Source: an uncultured archaeon (lineage in GTDB: Archaea > Nanobdellota > Nanobdellia > Woesearchaeales > ARS49). From it: DNA of 14,341 bases. The notes under the pieces are model-generated. The model searched no databases, had not been told where the DNA came from, and worked only from the letters and a program-made list of their open reading frames with translations. The DNA lies in contig CABMGU010000071.1 of the NCBI GenBank assembly GCA_902385765.1, forward strand, positions 1 through 14,341, read 5' to 3'. The position numbers and the translations under genes were made by a program. This document shows positions 6,704-11,962 of this stretch, piece by piece; the first letter of the stretch is position 1; the number at the start of each line of letters is the position of its first letter.

Positions 6704-6713
6704 TATTAATAAG
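6704..6713 (+). promoter_or_regulatory. TATA box of tRNA-like RNA copy 1
   Basis: TATTAATAAG, preceded by a purine-rich AAACC stretch that could serve as BRE, is centred 24-25 nt upstream of the first base (6733) of the identical structured domain. The same element with the same spacing occurs in copy 2. Confidence 0.6.
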
Positions 6714-6732
6714 CCTAACATAATAGAAAACA

Positions 6733-6921
6733 GCCGACAAATGTCGGAAATCTACGATTTCCGAACACGCTCGGAAATGTAAAACATTTCCGACGAGTCG
6801 GCAAACGCCGGCGTTGGACAATCCGGTTGTCCGCCAGACCCAAACTCTGGTTCCCGTAAGGGTATCGGGGTTCAAAAGCTTTTCGGTTTGGGCCGGGAGC
6901 TTGAAACTCCCCGCGCCGGCG
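6733..6921 (+). ncRNA. tRNA-like structured RNA, copy 1 (CAA loop)
   Basis: The 5' domain (6733-6802) is a junction closed by GCCGAC/GTCGGC. It holds two sister hairpins, CGGAAATC/GATTTCCG (6745-6752/6756-6763) and TCGGAAATG/CATTTCCGA (6771-6779/6785-6793). After AAAC comes a class II tRNA-like fold: acceptor GCCGGCG/CGCCGGC (6807-6813/6914-6920), D-stem GGAC/GTCC with a GG-containing 9-nt loop, anticodon-like stem CCAGA/TCTGG with loop CCCAAAC (6839-6845), long variable arm 6851-6864, and T-stem CGGGG/CCCCG (6866-6870/6909-6913). Departures from a real tRNA: C at position 33, and a T-loop replaced by a longer arm (TTCAA 6871-6875 pairs with TTGAA 6901-6905, then GCT/AGC and a CGG hairpin). 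The 3' end is G then CAC rather than CCA. It is probably a tRNA-derived non-translational RNA; a decayed tRNA-Leu/Ser is the alternative. Confidence 0.65.
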
Positions 6922-6934
6922 CACTTTCAAACAT

Positions 6935-6980
6935 CGGAATTCCACCAGTCTTATGACTGGTGGAATTGGGTGGAATTCCG
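6935..6980. repeat. alternative-hairpin palindrome A
   Basis: AATTCCACCAGTC (6938-6950) pairs perfectly with 6955-6967 around TTAT, a 13-bp stem. The left arm can instead pair over 12 bp, 6935-6946 with 6969-6980, because GGTGGAATT is repeated (6959-6967 and 6969-6977 in register). The two folds exclude each other. It directly follows the 3' tail of tRNA-like RNA copy 1 and has no equivalent after copy 2. Confidence 0.75.
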
Positions 6981-6989
6981 AGTGTGCTC

Positions 6990-7063
6990 AAGAACCACCG
7001 TGTCGTATCACGTCATTATTCAGCATTCGTTTTATGCCACCGGTCTATTGACCGGTGGTTCTT
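6990..7063. repeat. alternative-hairpin palindrome B, mirror of A
   Basis: CCACCGGTC (7037-7045) pairs with GACCGGTGG (7050-7058) around TATT. The right arm can instead pair over 11 bp, 6990-7000 with 7053-7063 (AAGAACCACCG/CGGTGGTTCTT). The CCACCRGTC/GACYGGTGG core is shared with palindrome A with a paired A-T to G-C change. The spare arm lies on the other side, so A and B are in opposite orientation. Confidence 0.75.
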
Positions 7064-7110
7064 GACAAATAAAGCAGTTCTCAGATATGAGTGACGCTTA
7101 TCAAAAGAAT

Positions 7111-7118
7111 TATAAATT
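7111..7118 (+). promoter_or_regulatory. TATA box of the 44-aa gene
   Basis: TATAAATT is centred about 25 nt before ATG 7139, which selects that ATG over an upstream in-frame start at 7091. Confidence 0.6.
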
Positions 7119-7138
7119 ATGATGGGCTAAAGTTGAAA

Positions 7139-7273
7139 ATGGTTAAAAAAACTAAGACAAATAGTGAGCAAGACAAAAAACTACCGCTCGCAAATGATGT
7201 CTGGAATCTTGGACCATTTGCAAAAAAAGAATCGACTCAAAAAATAAAAGATGAACTTCGTGAAAATTGGTAA
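7139..7273 (+). CDS. small charged soluble protein (44 aa), unknown
   Basis: A 44-residue frame with a good TATA box at leaderless distance. The protein starts with a Lys-rich tail (MVKKTKTNSEQDKK), followed by LPLANDVWNLGPFAKKESTQKIKDELRENW, whose last 16 residues look helical and amphipathic. Size, charge and the ...IKDELRENW ending are reminiscent of small antitoxin-like or DNA-associated proteins, but I recognise no family and no toxin gene follows. It lies between the palindromes and the MFS gene, 43 nt upstream of the latter. The frame could start at 7091, but this would ignore the TATA spacing. Confidence 0.45.
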   Translation: MVKKTKTNSEQDKKLPLANDVWNLGPFAKKESTQKIKDELRENW

Positions 7274-7316
7274 ATATTTTGCAATTTAAAGATTTTCAAA
7301 TATTGATTTTTATCAA

Positions 7317-8471
7317 ATGAAAATATTCGGAGTCAACCTGAACATATTGCTGCTTGGCATAGTCAGCTTTCTCACAGACGTAAGCTCGGAAATGATATTC
7401 TCAGTATTCTCAATATTCTTCACGGCCATCATAGGAGGCACAACAGCGCTTCTGGGCATAGTCGAAGGACTGGCAGACTTCTCAGCATCATCACTCGACT
7501 ACATAGCAGGATACCTCTCAGACAAAACAGGAAAACACAAAACATATGCAATGATAGGATACGGATTCTCAACACTCGCAAAAGCAAGCCTGCTGACAGC
7601 AAGCACTGTCCACTCGCTGTTCGCCTTCAGAATCGTGGAAAGACTCGGCAAAAGCTTCAGAGGACCTCCAAGAGACTCCTGGATAGCGGCGATATCAGAA
7701 AAACAAACAAGAGGATACTCATTCGGCATACACAAAGCGCTTGACAAGGCAGGAGCAGTACTCGGACCATTTATCGCGTTCTTGCTGTTGTCCTGGCTGG
7801 GACAAAACATAAGCACATTCAAACTATTATTTGTTATCGCATTAGTGCCAGCAGCACTCTCTGTTATTCTACTATTGTTCATACGAGACAAGAAAAGCAA
7901 GCCAGCAAAGAAAGAAAACATATTCAAAGCATACTTTACGCTCAATAAAGAATTCAAACGCTATCTCTTCATAGCGTGCTTATTCTCCCTTGCATACTTC
8001 AGCTTCAGCTTCCTGCTGCTAAAAGCATACCAGGCAGGATTCGCAATCAAAGACGTAGTACTCCTTTATGCACTATTCAACATTTCTTTCGTACTCGTAT
8101 CAGCACCGATAGGAAAACTCGGAGACAAAATAGGAAGAAGCAGGATAATAATGCTCAGCTATCTGCTTTATCTGCTGATGTGCGTAGGATTCATTTTTGC
8201 AACAAGCAAGGCAATGATAATACTCCTTTTCATCATATTCGGCATATTCTTCGCCATAGACGAAGGGCAAACAAAAGCATACATCTCAGACCTGGAAAAA
8301 AGCAGGGGAACAGCAATAGGAGTATACAACTTCTTCACAGGACTTGTTTACCTGCCAGCATCAGTGATAGCAGGATGGCTGTGGATGATAAAACCAGAAT
8401 ACGCGTTCGCATTCGCAGGAGCAATATCGTTTACGGCGCTGATACTGTTCACAGTTCAAACTCATCGATGA
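7317..8471 (+). CDS. MFS family transporter
   Basis: 384 residues with about 11-12 hydrophobic segments in two halves, an inner-membrane major facilitator secondary transporter. FLTDVSSEMIFSVFSIFF (about 18-35) ends helix 1. Motif A appears as GYLSDKTGKHK (65-75) and again in the second half as GKLGDKIGRSR. ERLGKSFRGPPRDSWIAA after helix 4 matches the GKGxRxxPRD signature of a large uncharacterised efflux-like MFS subgroup. A charged loop (RDKKSKPAKKENIFK) separates the halves. The substrate is unknown; drug or metabolite export is a family-level guess. ATG 7317 has ATTTAAAG about 30 nt upstream as a possible TATA box. Its last 23 bp overlap the end of the convergent winged-helix gene. Confidence 0.88.
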   Translation: MKIFGVNLNILLLGIVSFLTDVSSEMIFSVFSIFFTAIIGGTTALLGIVEGLADFSASSLDYIAGYLSDKTGKHKTYAMIGYGFSTLAKASLLTASTVHSLFAFRIVERLGKSFRGPPRDSWIAAISEKQTRGYSFGIHKALDKAGAVLGPFIAFLLLSWLGQNISTFKLLFVIALVPAALSVILLLFIRDKKSKPAKKENIFKAYFTLNKEFKRYLFIACLFSLAYFSFSFLLLKAYQAGFAIKDVVLLYALFNISFVLVSAPIGKLGDKIGRSRIIMLSYLLYLLMCVGFIFATSKAMIILLFIIFGIFFAIDEGQTKAYISDLEKSRGTAIGVYNFFTGLVYLPASVIAGWLWMIKPEYAFAFAGAISFTALILFTVQTHR

Positions 8472-8727
8472 AACCAAGAATCAGCTTATACTTATCCAAA
8501 AACGCAAACCCCTTATCTGAAAGCGAGATGTACTTTTTCCCATTGCTGTCAACCTCTTTTATAAGACCTTTAGACATCAATTCAGCATAATATTCTGCAA
8601 AGCTCTGGGAAGAAAGATTCGAACGCCTCAAAAGAGGAGTTGCCCTGATTGAATTCTGATGGTCGTGAATAATTTTAAGAATGTCGTGAATAACTTCTAA
8701 TCTGTCTCTTTTCCTTACTTTATCCAT
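8449..8727 (-). CDS. winged helix-turn-helix regulator (HTH_45 / ArnR1-like)
   Basis: 92 residues that match the compact archaeal HTH_45 winged-helix domain throughout: RDRLEVIHDILKIIHDHQNSIRATPLLRRSNLSSQSFAEYYAELMSKGLI is the helix-turn-helix, KKYISLSDKGFAFLDKYK is the wing and final helix. It probably binds promoter DNA as a dimer. Its start lies 13 bp inside the 3' end of the membrane gene 8715-9359, so the two are translationally coupled and probably act together, the membrane protein sensing and this one regulating. Its 3' end overlaps the convergent MFS gene by 23 bp. Plausible targets are the palindrome at 9421-9442 or its own promoter (inference). Confidence 0.85.
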   Translation of the reverse strand: MDKVRKRDRLEVIHDILKIIHDHQNSIRATPLLRRSNLSSQSFAEYYAELMSKGLIKEVDSNGKKYISLSDKGFAFLDKYKLILGFIDEFEL

Positions 8728-9359
8728 TTGGCAACCTTGTAATAGAGAATGGCAAACAATCCAATTGAAATCACTTCCAGCGCAAGCCGTAACTCAAAAC
8801 CAAGGGCCCTACCGGGAATAACCAGGACCAGGCTGATAATCCAAAACGCGAAAAGAAGGAAATAAAGAAGGAAGATGCGAGAAAAATGCTTCCTGAGAAT
8901 ACAGCTAAGCACTATAGCAACAATAAGAAGCAAAACCTGCGTAATCATAAAAATCGGAGGGGAATACGCGGCTGCAACCGCGATAATCAGTGCCAGAATA
9001 TTAGATGCAACAAAAAATTCCCTGCTTGAAAAATGCTTCCAAATCGTGCTGTATATCAAGCATAAAAGCGCCATCGTACTCAAATACGCGGTGAACAGCA
9101 TAAAAACAGGACCCATCAAGTCCCGCGGCAAATACACATCAAGCCAGGGACCTATAATTCGAATCAAATCGAAAATAAACCTAAAAATGTAAGCCAGACC
9201 AAAAAACAAAAAGGTGTTCCTGAAGTACTGAATACCCTTGTGCTTGGTAAGTTCAAACATTTCTCTTGTTTTGAAGTATATCAAGAAACACAAAAAAACA
9301 ACAATCAGAGTATAGCCGAGCTCTGTTATGAATCTGACGTGATCAAATGGAGGATGCAT
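8715..9359 (-). CDS. seven-helix membrane protein, possible sensor, unknown family
   Basis: 214 residues with seven predicted membrane helices (about 11-28, 47-66, 80-105, 115-131, 135-152, 158-176 and 187-206). Charged inter-helix loops are short and there is no soluble domain. I do not recognise a named family. Size and seven-helix layout resemble the small 7TM proteins that sit next to winged-helix genes in archaea, and here the downstream regulator gene overlaps it by 13 bp. A membrane-sensor plus regulator unit is the likely reading, but no ligand site can be named. Start 9359 fits the minus-strand TATA at 9380-9388. Confidence 0.75.
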   Translation of the reverse strand: MHPPFDHVRFITELGYTLIVVFLCFLIYFKTREMFELTKHKGIQYFRNTFLFFGLAYIFRFIFDLIRIIGPWLDVYLPRDLMGPVFMLFTAYLSTMALLCLIYSTIWKHFSSREFFVASNILALIIAVAAAYSPPIFMITQVLLLIVAIVLSCILRKHFSRIFLLYFLLFAFWIISLVLVIPGRALGFELRLALEVISIGLFAILYYKVAKWIK

Positions 9360-9379
9360 AGCTCATCAATAAGCCTGAC

Positions 9380-9388
9380 TTATTTAAT
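9380..9388 (-). promoter_or_regulatory. TATA box of the 7TM/winged-helix operon
   Basis: On the minus strand ATTAAATAA is centred about 25 nt before the start at 9359. A second TATA-like GTATAAAAA lies just upstream (9391-9399 on the plus strand). Confidence 0.55.
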
Positions 9389-9420
9389 CCTTTTTATACT
9401 CTATGGACCAGAAGTGCACA

Positions 9421-9446
9421 TTTAAGCTTCTTCCTGCTTAAATAGC
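9421..9446 (+). promoter_or_regulatory. palindromic operator overlapping the TATA box of the MacB-type operon
   Basis: TTTAAGC (9421-9427) and GCTTAAA (9436-9442) are perfect inverted repeats with an 8-bp spacer. The right arm overlaps GCTTAAATAGC (9436-9446), the best upstream TATA element for the operon starting at 9535. Transcription would start near 9466-9470, leaving a leader of about 70 nt that contains the ribosome binding site. The closer CCTTTATAAA at 9501-9510 would start transcription downstream of that site. The divergent winged-helix protein is the obvious candidate binder. Confidence 0.55.
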
Positions 9447-9522
9447 GGTACGGTCTTCTTGATTTTACACATACAAAAGACATTCACTTCAAGTCCATAT
9501 CCTTTATAAATGGGCAAAGTGT

Positions 9523-9528
9523 AGGAGG
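9523..9528 (+). promoter_or_regulatory. strong Shine-Dalgarno of the lipoprotein gene
   Basis: AGGAGG ends 6 nt before ATG 9535. Most genes in this window lack such a site, so the MacB-type operon mRNA probably has a real leader and leadered initiation. Confidence 0.75.
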
Positions 9529-9534
9529 CATAGA

Positions 9535-9951
9535 ATGAAAAATCAAGCAAACGGCATAAAACCAATAGTGACAATGTTGACTATTTCGATTATTCTGGGC
9601 ATTTTGCTCGTAGGCTGCGGAGGTCCAGGTTATCAGAAGGACAAGATTAACCAGGACTCACAAGGATTCCCAAGAGACAGGATGAACCAGGGCGCACAAG
9701 GATTCCCAAGAGACAGAATGGGCGGTCCAGGATTCAGAATGAATGAAACAGCAATGAAGGAAATGCAGGAAAAAGCAAAAACAGCCTGCCAAGACAAACA
9801 GGAACAAGCACCCTGCCAAATGGAAAGCCCAAGAGGCAACATGACAGGCACCTGCGTCAAATTCAATGAAACAATTTCGTGCAGACCGGAAATGCGAGAT
9901 GGCAGACAACCGCCAATGGGCGGAATGCCTCAAAGAATGCCACCACAATGA
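9535..9951 (+). CDS. Met-rich, four-cysteine lipoprotein, first gene of the MacB-type operon
   Basis: 138 residues. After a short basic start, a hydrophobic stretch (about 11-27) ends in a lipobox LVGC with Cys28, so the mature protein is probably lipid-anchored on the outer face of the membrane. The next part holds two 12-residue repeats with QGFPRDRM (43-50 and 55-62). Four cysteines follow (85, 94, 107, 116), possibly two disulfides, and the Met/Pro/Gly-rich tail ends GGMPQRMPPQ. Methionine is abundant and His is absent, a pattern sometimes used to bind soft metals such as Cu(I) or Ag(I); that role is inference. No family is recognised. ATGA joins it to the ATPase gene, so it probably works with the exporter, perhaps as a substrate-binding or accessory subunit. 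Confidence 0.75.
   Translation: MKNQANGIKPIVTMLTISIILGILLVGCGGPGYQKDKINQDSQGFPRDRMNQGAQGFPRDRMGGPGFRMNETAMKEMQEKAKTACQDKQEQAPCQMESPRGNMTGTCVKFNETISCRPEMRDGRQPPMGGMPQRMPPQ
9649..9720 (+). repeat. two tandem 36-bp coding repeats
   Basis: Units 9649-9684 and 9685-9720 match at 33 of 36 bases and encode the repeated QGFPRDRM segment of the lipoprotein. The low divergence at DNA level suggests a recent duplication or ongoing homogenisation. Confidence 0.8.
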
Positions 9952-10637
9952 AGCCCGTAATAGAACTAAAAAAAGTGTATAAAACGTATGAGATGGGAGA
10001 GACAACAGTTGAAGCGCTGAAAAACGTCACCCTCCAAATAAACCAGGGCGAATTCGTAGCAATCACAGGACCAAGCGGAAGCGGAAAAAGCACCCTGATG
10101 AACATCGTAGGATGCCTTGACACCCCAACATCAGGAACAGTACTGCTTGACGGAAAAGACATAACAAAACTCAGCGAATCACAGCTCGCACAGACAAGAG
10201 GCAAAAAAATAGGGTTTGTTTTCCAGCAATTCAATCTCATACCAACACTCAATGCGATGCAAAACGTAATGCTTCCACAGGAATTCCAAGATACAGATTC
10301 TGCAATTGCGGGCAAAAAATCAAAACAGCTTCTGGACCTGGTAGGACTGTCAGACAGAATGACACACCTGCCATCACAACTCTCAGGAGGACAACTGCAA
10401 AGAGTGGCAATAGCAAGAGCGCTATCAGTAGACCCGGACATCATTCTCGCAGACGAACCGACAGGAAACCTTGACACAAAAACAGGACAATTCATCATGC
10501 AAACACTAAAAGAGATAAACAAAAACAACGGAAAAACAATTATTCTTGTAACGCACGACCTGCACCTTGCGAGAATGGCAAAGAAAATAATCATGATAAA
10601 AGACGGGCAAGTCGAAAAAATCGAGGTGAACAAATGA
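9948..10637 (+). CDS. MacB/LolD-type ABC transporter ATP-binding protein
   Basis: Cytoplasmic ATPase of 229 residues that powers the permease encoded at 11959-13230. Walker A GPSGSGKST is at 41-49, followed by a Q-loop (FVFQQFNLIPTL), a signature LSGGQLQR (LSGGQQQR is usual), Walker B ILADEPTGNLD and an H-loop VTHD. EMGETTVEALKNV near the start and GCLDTPTSG are characteristic of the MacB/LolD/FtsE-like group, which drives mechanotransmission or extraction rather than classical transport. The ATG at 9948 overlaps the lipoprotein stop as ATGA. An upstream in-frame start at 9879 would lie inside the lipoprotein gene and is rejected. Its stop overlaps the next gene's ATG in the same way. Confidence 0.95.
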   Translation: MKPVIELKKVYKTYEMGETTVEALKNVTLQINQGEFVAITGPSGSGKSTLMNIVGCLDTPTSGTVLLDGKDITKLSESQLAQTRGKKIGFVFQQFNLIPTLNAMQNVMLPQEFQDTDSAIAGKKSKQLLDLVGLSDRMTHLPSQLSGGQLQRVAIARALSVDPDIILADEPTGNLDTKTGQFIMQTLKEINKNNGKTIILVTHDLHLARMAKKIIMIKDGQVEKIEVNK

Positions 10638-11962
10638 GATCGCAAAAAACAAAGTTTTTTGGGAACTCGAAAACAGTGTTTTCGAGTACAATAAAAATAT
10701 TGCTGATAGTTTTAATGCTGACAGCAGTCCTGTCAATTGCAGCAGAAGCTAAAATGCCGATTATCTCGCTGACGCTCATAAACCAGGACCCACAGCCTGT
10801 AAAAGCAGGAGATGTGGTAGAGGTCAGACTGCAGGTCCAGAACACAGGCGAAGCGGAAGCACAAGACTGGAACATAGAAGCACTACCTGATTACCCCTTC
10901 ACTCTTGTAGAAGGCCAGTCAGCAAAACAAACAATAACCTCACTGCCAAGAAGCCCTGAAGTTGCATCAACCAAAGTCATAATCTACAGATTCAAAGTTG
11001 ACAAAGATGCTACGAGAGGGTTCTACGATTTAGCATTCACCTATTCAATGAAAGGAGCAGAAGGAGGAGCTGAAAAAGACTTCCAAATAGAAGTAACCTC
11101 AGGAGGAGTTGCACAAATAACATACGAGCCAACAGCCATATCGCCAGGAAAACTCACAGACCTTGTATTTACGATAAAAAACACAGGAAAAGCGCCGCTA
11201 AACAATCTCATATTCTCCTGGACAGAAGCTGACAACACCATACTGCCGGTTGGTTCTGACAACACACAGCACATCAGCTCTTTAGGCATAGGAGAAAGTG
11301 CCACATTAACCTATAAGACAATCGCAAGCACGACAGCAGAACCAGACGTATACACAATGGACTTAAAACTCCAATACGATGCAGCAAACCAAACAGAAAC
11401 ATACACCACAAAAGCAGGAATCTTCATAGGAGGAGAAACAGACTTTGACGTAACATTCTCAGAAAGCACCAAAGGAACAACAAGCCTTGCAATATCCAAC
11501 ATAGGAACAAACAGGGCATTATCAGTAACAGTAAGAGTTCCAGACCAGGAAGGCTTCAAAGTGACAGGGACTACAGATGCAATACTCGGAAACCTTGACA
11601 AAGGCGATTATACAATAGCGTCATTCCAGATAAGGCCTGCAGGAAGACCCACAACACAGCAAGGAGCAACACAACAAGGCACACCACAGAAGACAGGAGC
11701 TCCCCAATTTGACGCCAACTCAAGAAAAAACCTTACTGTGATAATAGACTACACAGACACAACAGGAGCAAGAATAACCGTAAAAAAGACAGTGCCAATA
11801 CAATTCTCAGCACTTAACGCAACAACCACCGGAACGTTCCCAGGCAGAACCCAAACAACAACGACATCCTGGACCAAATACGCATACATAATTGTGGCAA
11901 TAGGAGCCATACTTGGCTTAGTCTATTACATCTACAAAAAATGGGGCTCTAAACGAAAGTGA
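10634..11962 (+). CDS. COG1361-type extracellular protein with signal peptide and C-terminal anchor
   Basis: 442 residues. A basic start and hydrophobic core (about 20-37) end in an AEA-type signal-peptide cleavage site near residue 39. The outer part consists of Ig-like beta domains of the CARDB/NEW3 type: PVKAGDVVEVRLQVQNTGEAEAQDWNIE, then ISPGKLTDLVFTIKNTGKAPLNN, then a TSLAISNIGTNRALSVTVRVP repeat. A Pro/Thr/Gln-rich stretch (about 343-360) and a Thr-rich stalk precede a C-terminal membrane helix (about 416-434) with basic tail KKWGSKRK inside. Proteins of this type are common partners of archaeal MacB-like ABC genes and probably form the external part of the complex in place of a MacA adaptor (inference). 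ATGA overlap upstream, GTGA overlap downstream. Confidence 0.88.
   Translation: MRSQKTKFFGNSKTVFSSTIKILLIVLMLTAVLSIAAEAKMPIISLTLINQDPQPVKAGDVVEVRLQVQNTGEAEAQDWNIEALPDYPFTLVEGQSAKQTITSLPRSPEVASTKVIIYRFKVDKDATRGFYDLAFTYSMKGAEGGAEKDFQIEVTSGGVAQITYEPTAISPGKLTDLVFTIKNTGKAPLNNLIFSWTEADNTILPVGSDNTQHISSLGIGESATLTYKTIASTTAEPDVYTMDLKLQYDAANQTETYTTKAGIFIGGETDFDVTFSESTKGTTSLAISNIGTNRALSVTVRVPDQEGFKVTGTTDAILGNLDKGDYTIASFQIRPAGRPTTQQGATQQGTPQKTGAPQFDANSRKNLTVIIDYTDTTGARITVKKTVPIQFSALNATTTGTFPGRTQTTTTSWTKYAYIIVAIGAILGLVYYIYKKWGSKRK

Larger units (their letters stand above)
6581..6934 (+). repeat. dispersed repeat unit, copy 1 (promoter plus tRNA-like RNA)
   Basis: This stretch matches 13853-14211. Conserved parts in order: a block from TCGTCGATGCA (6587) to GATT (6660), about 88% identical by eye; a 20-bp block at 6661-6680 that does not match copy 2 yet has the same length; a near-identical promoter block 6681-6732; an 85-bp fully identical block 6733-6817; a tRNA-like part that is diverged but structurally conserved; and a short 3' tail ending ACATC. 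TCGTCGAT occurs at both edges of the 5' part (6587 and 6691). No protein gene is convincing inside it on either strand. Confidence 0.85.

Noticed and set aside
6666..6875. Minus-strand open frames at 6666-6875 and 13744-14148 sharing a conserved peptide (FRACSEIVDFRHLSA region)
   Set aside because: The shared part lies antisense to the identical RNA domain and its promoter, so DNA identity alone explains the peptide match. Outside that block the two peptides diverge, and hairpin stems account for the conservation.
6876..6906. Archaeal tRNA intron in the T-loop of copy 1 (and 14149-14181 in copy 2)
   Set aside because: Removing it would restore a 7-nt T-loop, but I could not build a bulge-helix-bulge motif with the central 4-bp helix between intron and 3' exon in either copy. 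TTCAA/TTGAA pairing continues the arm instead. It remains testable by RNA sequencing.
6581..6934. Reading the repeat unit with its 20-bp variable block as a CRISPR repeat-spacer
   Set aside because: There are only two units, more than 7 kb apart and about 355 bp long, with no short direct-repeat array and no cas genes.
6935..7063. Integron attC-like site
   Set aside because: The palindromes lack the conserved GTTRRRY core and RYYYAAC partner, and no integrase gene is present in the window.
7091..7138. Longer 60-aa version of the small protein starting at 7091
   Set aside because: The TATA box at 7111-7118 lies within that extension and favours ATG 7139.
9879..9947. Upstream start of the ABC ATPase inside the lipoprotein gene
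   Set aside because: The extension is the out-of-frame shadow of the lipoprotein tail. ATG 9948 gives the family start MKPVIELKKVYKTY and an ATGA overlap like the other junctions.
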